Shown here: in pieces, positions 11,953-25,264 of the stretch
Layout: the number at the start of each line of letters is the position of its first letter
Position numbering within the stretch: position 1 is the stretch's first letter
DNA from: Dirofilaria immitis
Taxonomy: Eukaryota; Nematoda; Chromadorea; Rhabditida; Onchocercidae
Length of the DNA: 64,000 nucleotides
Reading direction: 5' to 3'
NCBI GenBank assembly: GCA_024305405.1
Contig: JAKNDB010000087.1
Coordinates: 5,210,501 to 5,274,500 of the forward strand
Notes under the pieces: model-generated
The model's input: only the letters and a program-made list of their open reading frames with translations
Databases searched by the model: none
What the model was told of the DNA's origin: nothing
Translations under genes and position numbers: made by a program

Positions 11953-14900
11953 ATGAAACTCTTGATGAAAATCGCACTCCTTTCATGGGTTCTGGTAATA
12001 CGAACTGAAAATGTAACAAATTCGTCAATTCGAGAAATAACGAAGATTGCAATGAAGGAATTGATCAAGATTTCGTCGTCGGAAAAGTTTTATTTACGAT
12101 TCAACATTTCATTATCTACTTAGCGAAATATTCAGCCTTAGAGTGGCGCGTAACTGATTACACATATAGTTTTAAACTATGATTTTCGATTGCTAAACTG
12201 ATTTTTAACTTAACGAACAATTCTATGAAAATATTATTAGAAACAATTTCCAGGGAGTTTAAAACCCTAGATGAAATGATGCAGGAGATGAACGAGAGGC
12301 TGGAAAATAATCTTGTTGGTATTATCTGGCGTACTGCTTAATATTTGATCGGATGAATGAGATGACTGATTCGGCATATTTGACAATGTTTATAAAATAT
12401 TAGTTAGAATAGTTTTCTGATTATGAATAATTTTTTAAACAAATTATTGATGGCGGTTAATAAAAATAAAATTCTGCAATTCATTATTTTTTGAAAAAGA
12501 GAGAAGTTTTTCCTCTTATCAAACATTTGCGATCGCTATTATCTTTTCTGTTGGCAGCTTGTCTTCATAATTATATCAAACCTCATCATATTTTAAAAAC
12601 TCAAAATAATTCAAATTTGAGCATTCATAAAGCAGCTTGTTTAAATTTAAAAAAGATGAAAGAATGCTTTAATAATGAATAAAATACAAATGTTCGTGAT
12701 AATGGGCATATGGGTTCTTTTCTCTGTTATTTGGATCATTTGTAATGTGAGAACTTATTTAGGGTAAGATTTTCTAATTTCTGATGTTCGGAGATGCTAT
12801 AAAAATTATTAAAAGAAAAATAAGTTATTCCTTTCATCTTTTCAAATTTCTTCATCAAATTCAATGCTTCTTAAAAGAAAAAATGAAAATTTTTGTCAAA
12901 GCTGATTTAATTTAGATGCAAAAGAAATATCAATAAAGCGAAGAAACATTATCGAGAAGTAACGTAAGTTCGCCTTTGCAGAAGTCTTTTCTGCTAGCAA
13001 ATTAGTAGATAAAACCAATTTAAGTGCTTTAGTTTTTTTATAAAATGAATTTTGTAATGGTCCTTACACGGTTTTTAATGCCAAATATTCAACAATCTAA
13101 TGTGATATTCAATCTTGATGAATTAACGTACTGGTCATAGTAATTCGGCTTTTTGCTTACAGCTCACAAATGCTTGAGCATAAAAGGCGAGAATTGGAAA
13201 ACGAATCACTAAGGAAAAAGAACGACAAAGAAGACAAGAGTTGCGACAACAACAAAGGAAACACGCACGAAACTTTCAGCCAATCAAAGGTGATTTAATT
13301 ATATACAAGTTTTCAACTTTATAATTGTAGCTTCAATAGTAAATCCAATTCTTATTTAATTCTGGCTGCTATATGAAACGAAATATTATTTAAAAAGTCG
13401 TTTCTGCAATATCTAGTCCTTAAATAGTACATAAACCTTTTTCTTGCCTTATTTTTTATTTTGTACCTTTCAAATTTTATAACCTCATATTAACTTCACT
13501 TCCATTTTGCCAAATTTCATATAACAAGATATGTATTTATAATAACTACGAGTTTGAGCTTCGCATTCTTTCAAGTACTAATAGTCATTTATTCATAGTT
13601 GCCGAATAGTCTTCTCCCAGAATCTCTATTGCTGATATTCAATTTTCTTAGATCCTTCGAATTTTCAAATCACATTTTGTTTTTCACCAATACCTCAACC
13701 CATTTACTATGGTTTTGCAGTCTTCTATGCGTTGAACTTTTGAAGAAATCTCGCCAAATTTCATTGACTTCATCAACTTTTTTCTGTAATGATAGAAACT
13801 TGAAATATCTACTTCAGTTTCGATGTTAGTAGAATAGTATTTGTGAAAAATATATGAGAACATTATAGTCGCATTCGTAAATCACTTATAACTAACGTTT
13901 TTGAAATTCCTATGTTGTTATGAATAATTCAAGTCGTTGCGATTGATTTCGATGACTATTTGTTTTGTAAACTTATAACAGCGATTATAGTGATTAACTG
14001 ATTCATATACATTACAAAAAAATTTTTACATCAATAGATACGATAAGTTGGATGAACAATTAGCAAAGCAATGCTTTCTTTCCATAGATTGAACTATATT
14101 GCTTAAGTGATTTACGTTACTCTATTAGTATTTTAAACTTTTTATTCTTATAGTTCGAAGAAATATGAAGGGAAAATAGATCTTAGAGTAGTAGCACATA
14201 CTGTTGAGATGAGAAATTAATAAAAACGAAGACAATGCAAGTAAAAAAATTTTCATCAGTAAATGAGTGAAATGGGTTTGATAATGTAAGGGTTTAAACG
14301 TTTTTTTGATGCTGGACAGTTTGTCTTTTTTAGTAATTTACGTTGCCCAAGTTATTATTTCATTTCTACCAATTAATTGAGAACTAATTTTGGATTTATT
14401 TTCATCGAATAAAACAAGAATATAATGAACTTTACATAGTTTCGAGTAAAACAAGATCTTTCTACAATGGTATAATTTTGAATCGTATCTTCTTACTTTA
14501 AGTTAAAAGCGATAAAAGCTAGAATAATATGTTTCTCTTCAAAATGCTTATCAACTTCTAATTTTAATGCAACATGTGCTTGCTATCAAATGGCAGTTAT
14601 TCGATTATTTCGTCTTTCCTGATCGAAATGTCTTACTGATTGAGAAAAATGATATCATCCAGTAATGCGAATAATTCTATAGAATGTGAAGATTTAATTT
14701 ATTGATATTGAAGAGATTTGAGGATAAACCAAAAAATCTGTTCATTTTGGAAATTTCTGAAATTTCCAGAAGACGATAGACGCAATTTCATAACAACAAC
14801 GAACGAAGTAACAAGCATTGACGAAACTGAACATGTAAATGATCAAAGCAGCTATAATGCATTTAGTTATCAAAGCGATATGACTATGATATTTGAAAAT

Positions 14901-15233
14901 CGTAAAGAAAAACATACAGTATCGTCGAGAAAAAAACCGTAATGATTAACTTTCTTCATAATTCTTATTTTTATTTCCATTATTTGCTTCCAAAAAATTT
15001 TTTTAAATGAGATTTAACAGATAAACTGCGAACGACGACGAAGATCGGTAAAAGATATACATCCAACTAATAAATTAGAATTGTCGGAGGAAATGAAGAA
15101 ATTAAGGAAAGGACTTATTATGGCGGAATCAAAGGAGCAAAGTACCGAATATGATGGTATATTCAAAGAGAAAGATGATAGGAAAATAATTAGTGAGAAG
15201 GAAAAAGAAGCGAAAAAGAGTTTCAACAAATGA
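11953..15233 (+). CDS. Unrecognised type I membrane protein with cytoplasmic coiled coil
   Basis: I do not recognise the family. Exons: 11953-12086 (signal peptide MKLLMKIALLSWVLVIRT followed by an NVTNSS glycosylation site), 12254-12318, 12558 to 12763 (cysteine-containing end of the ectodomain, then membrane segment IQMFVIMGIWVLFSVIWIIC from about 12687), 12916-12963 (basic stop-transfer), 13163-13289 (Arg/Gln/Glu-rich coiled coil), 14770-14918 (Ser/Thr/Asp-rich) and 15021-15233 (charged tail, TGA at 15231-15233). Splice phases agree from 12763 to the end only if A5 at 13215-13219 is read as A6. That changes an odd tail into a regular KKERQRRQELRQQ coiled coil and fixes the next junction. 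The ectodomain frame (stop at 12680-12682) and the membrane frame (ATG at 12675) overlap out of frame by two bases. The stretch is therefore either one gene with two missing bases in the A-rich stretch near 12650 or two neighbouring genes. The topology favours one type I protein. Confidence 0.55.
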
Positions 15234-18200
15234 ATGCAAGACGAAAGACTATTTTGGTTATGTCATTTTAATAATCGAAGAAAATGTAGTGTATACAGAT
15301 TTTCTAGTTTCTTATCCAATGGACTTCAGTTTCCTCAAAAATTTGATAGCGAAATTGACTAAGGCATAATATTAAATTATTTATTTTAATACAGTGATGA
15401 ATTTAGTAGAGAATTTCTCGAATATTAGGAAAATTTCCGGTATAGCTTACGATTGAAGATGACAAATCCAAATCTTGATTATGTAAAAAATTTTTTAGCA
15501 TTTTAACATTTGATGTTAACTTGTTATAAAATGCTTCCATACTAATCCGTATTATTTGTAGGATATTTGTCATTTCAATTTATTTAACTAATTAGTATTC
15601 TATTATTTTATTCAAATATCCGTAGAAGGAGAAATAGAAAAGCAAGGTGAAGAAAAGCAATTACTAATGATAAAAAGAATGATGAAAAATCGAAACAAAA
15701 TAAACAAAGAAGACGAAAGATGGACTTACTGATCATTTCTCATCGTCAAAATCAATCATCTTTGTTGTGATATTGTCATTAGCATAATATTTCCTTCTGT
15801 TTTCAAATTTTTATTTGGAAATATAGTAATTGCTTCATTCCGCTTTCATGACTTTTAATAATACCTCAGATTATCAAAAAATAGCAAAGACAAGAAGCAG
15901 TAGTGAGTGTAAGGTAAATATAACAGTCCATTGAAATTGTCGAATTAGTTAAAAATAGGTTCAACAAGCAGTATAATAGATGAATCACTTTCATTATATG
16001 ATATTTGTATAGTACTGCAATAAATAACTCTGGATGACAAGAACTGACGAGGCAATAACATAATGATAGAAGAAATTAAAAATCACTTCGACAATTGGGA
16101 TTATGAGATAAGAAGTGAATCTGAGGATATACTTCGCAATAATTATTAATGGAAACCGTATTCAGTAATTTTTATTTGAACCGATAACACAGATTTGATA
16201 CTTTCAATTAAAAATTTCTGATTTGATAAAAATTCTTTATCATTTTGAAAATCACTTTTACAAATAAAAACTACTCAAAATGACATTATAAATATGAAAA
16301 TAATAATATCAATATTTATTCCTAAAAATATGTCAAAAATTTGACAATAAAATCAGATACGAGGTATGTATAGTTCATAATTTAAATACTACTATTTCTT
16401 GAAATGCTATTTTTGAACACATAAAGAATTATGGGAACTTTAATAGATTGTCTTCATCATAATTATTGCTCGTTCGAGATTCATGAAGATATCCTCAAGC
16501 CAAGTTCTAGTGCCACAATATTGGAATACTGCTTAGCTGAAATGATATTGATGTAATATTTCGTGTATTAGTGCTTTTACTTTTTACTTATCAACATCTT
16601 ACGGAAGAATGTTGCTTAATTTAGTTGTTCATTCCATTTTCCTGAGAAGCAAATCAAGTATGAAATATGCAAAAATTTAACAATATTTTATAATAAAGAA
16701 TTTTTTTAGTAAGTTATTTCAAGTACCAGAACTATAGCAAATAAACATCAGAAAATTAAAAGCTTTTATTCCGCAGGATCCACCATGAGATTCGGAAAAT
16801 AAAAAAATTGCCTCATAATTCAAAAAGTTTCACAGAGCAAAGATATTACAAAAGCAATTTATGCTGCAACTGTTTGGAGAACACTATTCGTTGATTTCGA
16901 TCGTTGTATGAAACAAGATCAGATTTCCAGTGGTAGGATCCTGAACACAAAAAGTGTGAAGTGTGTCGTTACAATGCATTATTCTTAAGAATTCAGAATC
17001 ACGAAGTTTGAATTCCATTCCAGAATATATTTTCACATTTTAGGTAACGATGTGCTACTTTTTAAATGTTAGATTTCATTATTTCTTTCCAAATTGCACA
17101 GAAATTATTAAAATAATCGATGATGATATGATAAATAGCCCATTTAATACATGCATACAAATCTGCGGGTATATTGCATCCAACACTGTATTCAAATTTC
17201 AAGTTTCTAAGAATTAGGTTTGCTTTCTTTCAATTTGATGGACGAAAATCACAGAAACTATGTAGACATGACGCCTTTAATCTTTTATTTCAGGATACCA
17301 TTATTTTGTCAAGATTGACAATTCAGATAGATCTTATAGAAGCAGAAAATATATATATAACTAAGACTATGCTAGAGAAAGTAAGAGCAATTGGAATTTC
17401 GACAGCCAAAACCTCCTTGATCAAAAATTTAGAAATTTCTAGGAATTAAAATTTTAATTATTTCCAAGTAACTACCGGAAAGAAGTTTGGAAATGTTTTC
17501 ATTTAGACGCTTCTTCTTTTTGATTTATATAACAGATTCTTGCTACTTTTATATTCTTGAATGGTACAAACCACTAAGCCAGAATCGATTACCTGAAGAT
17601 TCTTGTAAATGTTCCTTTTCCATACCTCAGCAGTTTTGGTGACCTAAGAACCAATTTTTAAATTTAAAATTTTTGCTTATATATTTTATTTTTTGACAAA
17701 AGAGAACCTAAGGAGTGAATTTCATAAATTCCAATGATGTTTGCACGATTGAGCATCAATAAAATCTACGATTCTCCGGAAGAAAGAAATTATAGTGAAA
17801 ATATTCTTTTTCTTGCATTGCAACGAGGCACACCAAGTTTCAAATCCTCTATTTCCACTTAAATTCAAAACGTTACCAAAAATAAAGTCCAAGAGACTTC
17901 AGTAATTACCTCAAACTTGGGTAAGTAAACCACTAATGCGAAAAGTTACTCCGGCATGACAACAAATTCAACGATCAACATTTCGATAAAACGAATTAAT
18001 AACGGGAACAATATGAAGAAGCAAATATACCCTTGAATCTATTCCCCAATTGACCTCGCCGACAATCTCTTTCGAATAATTTGGATGCGCATGATTTCGC
18101 AATTTGGAGATCAGTTGAAAGGTTAAGAGTTACCGCCTTTATTTGAAACATATAAACATGTTTACTAATATGAATCAATTCGAAACATCTCGACCTATAA

Positions 18201-20609
18201 ATTAATACATCTTTAACACATTCTCCTATGAATCTTCATATTTTCTTTTATCATGGAATCTTCTTGAGTTTATTCGCGACAGAAATTATAAAATTGTTTG
18301 TAATTTGAAAGCATAAGAAGTCCAATAATAATTACAAAAATATTATGTCTAGAAAAACTTCCATCTTCAGAATTAAGAACCGTGTTGAATGATAGTCAAA
18401 AACATTTTCGTATACATGCATGAAGTAGCATAAAAAGTTTGAGAGAAAGCAGATTGTCTCAAATTGCGTTTTTTTAGCGCAATATTATCAATAAGACTGA
18501 TCCTCTCTGTCGATCATTTTGATTACGAGTTTTTTCGACCAAGCCAGTTGAAACTTCAGAATTTGCTCTTTTGATGAAAATTATTTGTATGAAAGCTGGG
18601 TCGCTTTTTAACTTTTACTAATTTAGGATGTTCGTTTCGTTCTTTCTCCTTATATTTATCAAGAAACAGTAAAAAAAACATGATGGAAACGATATTTGTT
18701 AAAGTTATTATAATGCACAATAACAGTAAGTTTTCTTAGCTGAGTTTTGCCGACAAAGCCGTATGCCGTATTCTTGAATTATTCTGCAAATTTCAAACAT
18801 ATATTAGCATGTAAAAATATTTCGAAGAGTTATTAAAATTTATTTAAATTTTTGTTCTAAATATCTGTGTTTTTGTTCCAATCACTCGTAAGTTACCCTC
18901 GTTCTACTTTAAAAATCATTTCATTATTTGTAAGATCATTATAAGTGAAAAGCCAACAAACTAACCAATCATTTTACCGCCCTTCTATTCTTTCCATGAT
19001 AATTGATTATCATTTCGATATTTGATGTATTTCTCATTAATCTAAGTTTGAATAATGGCAACAGCTAATATTTGTCATAGCTGAAAAATAACAAATCTAA
19101 TCTAGTCTAACCGTGTATGTATCAGTATTTTGTCTTCGGACTGATTTTAAAATAATTTATAGAAAATACGAGGTTCATAAACCATACTAGAAAAATGATA
19201 TCAATTTCTTCCTGTACTTATGTAATTTGATATTGGAACATTGCATCTACTACAAGGAATTTCTAGCGATCTTTCTAAGGTTAAAAAAAAATATAAGTAA
19301 TCTGTTTCATATAACTAATAGAAAAAAAAACACAGTATTTATTGTCATTTGTACGATAGAAGAAAGAGAAAGAAAAATACGAAAAAAAGTCGAGAACAAC
19401 CGTACTTCCTCAATGAGGTAAGGAATTTTCATGACATATCAATTAGGTAAACATGAAAGGAAATAACATTTCTGCTGGTTGTCAGAAGTTCGATTTAAAT
19501 TAAAATCAGTCACATTGAAAAGAAACAAAGTAGTCATTAAAATTCAGATGAAAAATATTCAGCTTGATAATCTAATTATATCAGACGTGGATTTTAATGC
19601 CGGCAAATATTAATAGGTTTTTTTAGTTTTACCAATTTGCTTCCATCAATTACAAATTTTGAACAACAAATGGAGATTTATAAATAGTTCGACAAAATAT
19701 ATAGCCAGAACTAATTATTCATGACTTAAAACATCAAATATATTTAAATTAAGACTTCGTAGTAAATGTACATAAAAACAAACAAATCTTCGCCAAAAAT
19801 AAGCAAGGAAATTTTTTAAAAGTGATATAATAATTTTCAAAATCTTGCAAGGAAGATTTAATATCATAAACTATTTCGAAGGAGAAAGATATGAAGCAGA
19901 GACCGCAATTTATTTATTAAATCTAACCAAGAAGACTGGCAGTATATTCTGGAGGATGTGTAAAAGTTAATTCGCTTTAAGAACCAGTCTGAAAATATTT
20001 TCCATAAATCTAAAATTGTACTAGTAAATACGTCAAGGAAGTGAGAGAAGTAATTTTGCTTATGATTCCTATGAATCATCAAACAAAAAAAATATAACTG
20101 TAAATGCAATTAAATAAAAAATAAAGCTAACTTAACTACGAAATCATGGTGAAGACAGAATTCATTTTTTAAAACTGTTTAAGTACTATTATTGTTACTT
20201 AAATCTTAATGAAACTAAATTGAGGGTGGGACTAAATTCTAATTCTATTCAAATATACATATACAGATCAATTTTTTATGCAACAAATCGCCATCAGCTA
20301 TTATTTCATAATTTTTAGGTTAAAATGAAATTATTTCGGTGAATAAAACGAATTCCAAATCAATTCTAAAAATGGATGTATTACATCCCTCTAAATAGAA
20401 GATATTCAACTTATCAGTTCATAAAAGACTGATATCCTTCTCACAAGCAAAGTTTTTGCTGAACACAAGAAAGCTAAATTTTCTACAAACAAAAATACTG
20501 ATCTTCTTCACTTTTTTGCATTATTTGGTGAATACTGGGAAAAAATATTATATGTTTCAGCGATTATAAATGAAGAGTGATGTACGAAAGTTTTTCAATT
20601 TAAATATTC
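15234..20609. other. Gene-poor 5.4 kb with only doubtful coding traces
   Basis: AT-rich. Open stretches occur at 16430-16555, 16800-16985 and 17174-17449 (plus) and 17996-18178 (minus). Each is of a length expected by chance, and none shows a recognisable motif or consistent splice phases. They could be a decayed gene, but nothing in the sequence proves it. Confidence 0.5.
15620..16149 (+). other. Possible exons of an unknown small gene
   Basis: Three purine-rich, coding-like stretches follow one another. The first is at 15625-15740 (open, ending KEDERWTY then stop). The second is at 15870-15913, with a good CCTCAG acceptor and an AAG|gtaaat donor, reading YQKIAKTRSSSECK. The third is at 16062-16149 (MIEEIKNHFDNWDYEI, then stop TAA). 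Phases are not fully consistent, so these may be extra 3' exons of the membrane-protein gene just upstream, a separate small gene, or chance. Confidence 0.2.
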
Positions 20610-22241
20610 CTATAAATTGTTCTCAATATTTACCTTCCGCATTTTTTCCCGTATAGTTCTAATCAGTAAAGCTGTCTGGAAAATCAACTGATTGGCCGAG
20701 ATTGAAACCTGGAAATTACAAACAAAGAAATAAGTTCTTGCAAAGACAAGCCTACGTTTTCATCAAAATTAATAAACACTCATTATATTATTTAAATAAA
20801 GCTGGTAACAATATTAGAGAAAATACCTGAGTTGCGTTTTGATCTTTGAAATATTCTTTCAATGTATTGCTGAAGCGTTTTGAATAGTGGACAAATTCTC
20901 GTTTTCGCTTCTCAACTGCTTCAAATATCACCAAAATTTCTTAAGAATATTAAGCACAAAAATAAGAATTTTTTTAAAAAATATTTAAATTTTCTTCATT
21001 CAAAAAAGATGAAAAGTTAGATGTGAAAAAAATTTGTCGCGAAGTTAAAATATTACTTACAGAGTTGAACACTCGGATGGATCACTTGCATTACTGCGTT
21101 TGTAGCATCTAAAAGTTTTTTATAGACGAAGCAATTTCTTTTATTGTTTCCAAAAAGTCCGTCGATCGGACATCTCTTCAGGTACACGAGCTAAAATTCG
21201 CCGCAGAGCAACTGCCCTAGAAGAAAATCACAATGAAATTTCTTTTCTGTTACGAAATTAAACCGCTTCAAAGGTTTAAACTGATCTTTATAAATAAGGT
21301 ACAACCTTGATGACAATTCTTGATATTCTCCTTTATGTAAATTCGGTAATTCTAAATCATCAGTTGGTGCACTTGCTTGCATTCGTAAGAAAGCTTCCTA
21401 GAAACACCATTCATAAAACAACTATTATAAAAAAGAGAAGTTTGTGTTGATAAGAACCTCATGTTAGCACCTATATATTTTAAGAAAAAGTCGATTTATT
21501 TTAAATGAGATCTTTTAAAAGCATTTATTCATAAAATTTGCGAATCATGAAATGCAAAATTTAAAAGACCAATAATCCCTTGCTTTAAACATTTTTACAT
21601 GAAGGTATTTGCTGATTGTTGGACCATAATATCAGCCTATACAAATATGTTTGATGCAACGGATTAAAAAGTGAAATTACTGAAAAGTTAGTGATATCGG
21701 ATTTTTTAAGACATTAATGATGGTGTAAACATACACGCAACGACTGAAAGACAATTTTTGTGAAGGCTACGCATGGACGGACAAAAATGTAAGAAAAAAG
21801 TACCTGCAGATTAACATTTAATTCCGAGACATTTAACAAAACTTTCGTGAAGTCAAAAAGAAAAGACGGCGAAGAAATATCAGCCTGTCTCAAGGTACTT
21901 CGCAGTCGCTAAAAAATAATTTATAAAAGTGGGAAGAATTCTGGAAATATATAAAAATAAAAAAATGGATGGAAAAATCAGTAATTATTTCAATACATTA
22001 GTTATTCTAGAATCGCAAATTAACCATACTTTGAAATCTATCTAATAAGAGATGGGGAAGGAGAAATAAAGAAAGAAAGGAAAAAACGGAATAAGAATTT
22101 TTTCATATAATGCCTTACTTGAATCACATGAATAGCGCTATCATCATTCCGACGATTCTGAATAATACGATCCAATACGCCAATATACAAGCACTGATAA
22201 GTCATCGCACCTAAATATCCTCCTTCTTCATTCATCGCCAT
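20610..22241 (-). CDS. ccm-3: PDCD10 / CCM3 (programmed cell death protein 10)
   Basis: Adapter protein of the STRIPAK and GCK-III kinase complexes. In nematodes and vertebrates it acts in membrane trafficking and tube integrity. Exons on the minus strand: 22241-22119, 21908-21804, 21397-21306, 21216-21061, 20918-20827 and 20708-20610, about 215 residues against 212 in human. Recognition rests on RILARVPEEMSDRRTF, the following IKEIASSIKKLLDAT, KREFVHYSKRFSNTLKEYF and SISANQLIFQTALL, in the family order (N-terminal dimerisation helices, then the FAT-like helical bundle). The exon at 21216-21061 needs one extra base in each of two runs, 21152-21156 and 21116-21121, to stay in frame. With both bases restored every splice phase fits. 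The start is the first ATG of the first homologous exon (MAMNEEGGYLGAM); an upstream exon cannot be excluded. Confidence 0.93.
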
Positions 22242-23962
22242 TATTCTAGAACTAATCCACGTTACTGAACGCAAAATAAAATTAAATCTTCAGTATAAAG
22301 CGTAAAATAAGTAGAAATCAATAAGATATTGATAGCATAATAATAAAACTATTTTCAAAAACTAAGCACTAATAAATTTTAATAAATAAAGATGCCAAAT
22401 TTCTCAAGGGAAGTAAACATAGCTGAATCATTATATCTATACTTTTTTTTAGCTAAGAAAATCTTAAATTTGATTTAGTTGAAAAGATGGTTAATAATCT
22501 AGAAATACTAGTTACCTACAAAATGGTGTCGCCCTGATGGAAAAAGTGAATACATATTAAATTTACTAAATCAGAAGCATCTAGAAACGAGCATACGTTC
22601 ACATTACTGGATCAAACAAAATCCAATAACTTAAGAAACACTAAATATTATTCACCATAATAATGATTCGTCCCTGATTCTCATCACGAAAAACTTATAG
22701 AAATAATAAAGCCAAACAAAGAAGTAAAAATAAGGCAAAAATTACAAATAAAATTATATAATTTCAAGAAATGATGCGAAATCATCCATACGACGCCTGA
22801 TCACTTGGAGAGAACTGGAAATATCTGATGACAAAAAGTGAGAAAATGAAATAAGTAGGATCATACTTTAACTTTTAAGATGATTATAAAGTTCTGTTGA
22901 AGTCTGAAAAATTGTACGAAATCGTTTAGATTTAATGATAGGTTTATATGACTTTCAGTCCTAAATACAATTAAAATAATATAATTTTGAAATCTTTTAG
23001 CTGATTTATAAGTTTAAGGATATAAAGAGAAAAACAATGAATTTTTTTTTGCCTTACACCAGTTATTAATTTATATCGTATCGAGAAGATCAGAGAGATC
23101 TTTTTTTCACCGTCGAGAAGATCAGAGAGATCTTTTTTTCAGGAATCAAAGTTAGACAATTGCTAGATAAGGTATCCGTATTTCGTTATAAAATTTGTCA
23201 ACAAATGATTGAATCTTATAGAAAAATATGTTGTACAAAATATTCGAACTCAAAAATCTTCATGATGCTGATCTTCAAAGATTACTTTTTCCAAATATAA
23301 TCGAATTAATCTTTCTGAAATTCTTTAATACTTTCTGCTAAAGATCAAATTCTATGATCACCATGAATTTAAGAAACAATGATATCGATGGAATTATAGG
23401 AAAGACAAAAAAATAAAGCGCTGTTGCATCGCTAAAGTTATCTAACGATCTTTCTTACTTAATTAAATATTTAAACACATGAACTATTTAAATGGCCATG
23501 TTATTGATACAGAACAGTGATAACGGTTGGAAGGGATGAATAGAAATAATGATAGAACTGTTATTGAAACATATTAGATATTGTCACAAAGTACGCACAA
23601 CTAACTTTTTCCAAACGCAATTTATAAAAACAACGAAATTGATTAATCGCAAAACCCAAAGTCCACAAAAGGAACCGATGAAAGCACAAAGTCATGCACT
23701 CCGATCTTCAGAGGGCAATTTTTTTCAGATGAACAAATTTAACGTATTTATCATATCCATTATGAAAATGTGATGTCCACGGTGGTGACAAGGAAATATT
23801 AAAGCTTTTAGTTTCAAATTCACAATTACTATTAATTGTTCAGCTTTCTCTACATATATGCTAATTTGATGAAAATAGATTTGGTATGAAAGAAATATTT
23901 AGATATAGTTTTACACATTGTATTATATGTACTAACTGTTGACCGGTTACAGTAAAACGGAG
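22242..23962. other. Intergenic, no gene seen
   Basis: AT-rich spacer upstream of two divergent genes (PDCD10 on minus, small membrane protein on plus), so it should hold both promoters. No core element can be named. It contains the tandem duplication at 23081-23141 and a 75-codon open stretch at 23549-23773 with no recognisable content. Confidence 0.6.
23081..23141. repeat. Tandem duplication of a 32-bp unit with hairpin
   Basis: A 29-base string at 23081-23109 recurs exactly at 23113-23141. Each copy contains AAGATC-AGAGA-GATCTT, a 6-bp stem, followed by seven T. Confidence 0.9.
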
Positions 23963-24958
23963 ATGTCGTTCTTTTTCCTATTGCTAATTGTGTGTGTTAT
24001 CGGTGCCATAGGCTACTTTGTTGTGAAGGTTTGTTGCGAATGATGGATGGTCGAACATAGATCTTTTGATCTCGGGTCGAGTTGGGTAATTGATCTCATA
24101 GAGAAATTCAATCACTCCTTGTCAGTTTTTTTTTGATATCGTAAGTTTGTTGAACAGGCCTCGGTATTTCTTTCCTCAAAAAAATAATTCATTACAACAC
24201 TACTTTCTAAATTGGTGTCTTCTTTTTCAGAAAAAAAATGCTGCAGGTGGTGCAACGGTAACTGAAGTTCATGTAAGCACCTTTTATTTCCATGAACCCT
24301 TTATTTTATTTTTCTAAATTCTAGTATAAAATAGACTTATAAGAATGCTATTCTGGATTTTTATTTTCTTCATTAAATATTCTCGAATTGAATTTATGAA
24401 AAGAAATGTCTAGGATGATACAGTCGCCACCGCAAAACTGATGGATACAACGCCGAAAGTTAATGCAAGTGCTTTAACAAATTATTTTTTGTTTTTCACG
24501 CCTCTTTTTGTATTTCTTCATTTCTTTTCTTTTTCAGTTTTAGAGTAATATCTTAAAAATTTCGAAGTTTTCATCGTAAAAGAATTTTCGGGATAAAGTA
24601 TGAAATTCCCGACTACGTTTTGCTTCCGCATGATCTTGGAATGATTTTTGTTGTTAAATGGAGTGCTGTCGTATGCCTATCGCTGTTGATTTTTTGTTTT
24701 TAGAAATAAAAACGATAATCTTTATCATTTTAGACATTAAAAAAGAAAATATTTTAGATTGCTACGCCATCAACTGGGACGGAATCACAGGGAATGGAAG
24801 GAAGTAAGAGTAGTTCAAAAAAGAAAAAAAAAGTAGTAAACGAAAGAAGCAAAAGAAACAATGAAAAGAAATGGCGATTTCTTGGAGAATTATTTGAACT
24901 TCTTTTCCCTCTTCGAGAACAAATCTTGTATCTTGCAATAATTAATTATGTCACATAA
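23963..24958 (+). CDS. Small single-pass membrane protein, unknown family
   Basis: Four in-phase exons: 23963-24028, 24231-24272, 24414-24464 and 24758-24958. The protein opens with a hydrophobic helix (MSFFFLLLIVCVIGAIGYFV) followed by KKK. It continues with a Gly/Ala/Thr-rich stretch, a Ser-rich region and a poly-Lys run. This is the layout of a signal-anchor or N-terminal membrane segment with a short polar tail. The third intron begins with GC (AAT|gcaagt) and ends in TTTTAG, a GC-AG intron. A TTACAG nine bases before the ATG could be a spliced-leader acceptor. The C-terminus is uncertain: a run of nine A lies in the last exon, and a one-base change there would end the protein just after the lysines (stop TAG) instead of running to TAA at 24956-24958. 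I do not recognise the family. Confidence 0.6.
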
Positions 24959-25117
24959 TTCCTATATTTTCATATTTTTTTATTTCCTTCTCTTAATGTA
25001 TCACTGAAATGAATCTTTTTCCAGCTATCTTCCAACAATTCTATAAATAAACTTTTTGTATGTGAATAAATTTTATTACAAAAAATATTGAAATAAAGAG
25101 ATTAAATTTAAAATTCT

Positions 25118-25264
25118 ACGTGCTGAATCTGCTGCTTGGAAAGGCCGTAAAATTTCAACTTTCGCTGTTCTAAGAGCTTCTCTTAATGTTCGTGCCATCC
25201 TGTCCATTTTCCTATTATTTTCTATCTATGTTTAAATAATTCAAAGCTCAGCAGATTCAGCACG
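25118..25264. repeat. 17-bp perfect inverted repeat
   Basis: ACGTGCTGAATCTGCTG near 25118 reappears as its reverse complement near 25248-25264, about 113 bases apart, just downstream of the small membrane-protein gene. It could form a stem-loop in the 3' flank. The function is unknown. Confidence 0.8.

Noticed and set aside
17174..17449. 92-codon plus-strand open frame with nearby shorter ones
   Set aside because: No recognisable motif or consistent splice chain. Kept only as a possible decayed gene.
20610..22241. PDCD10 as a pseudogene because of two frameshifts 35 bases apart
   Set aside because: Both shifts are one-base deficits in homopolymers, every other codon and splice phase is intact, and the same error type recurs in all neighbouring genes.
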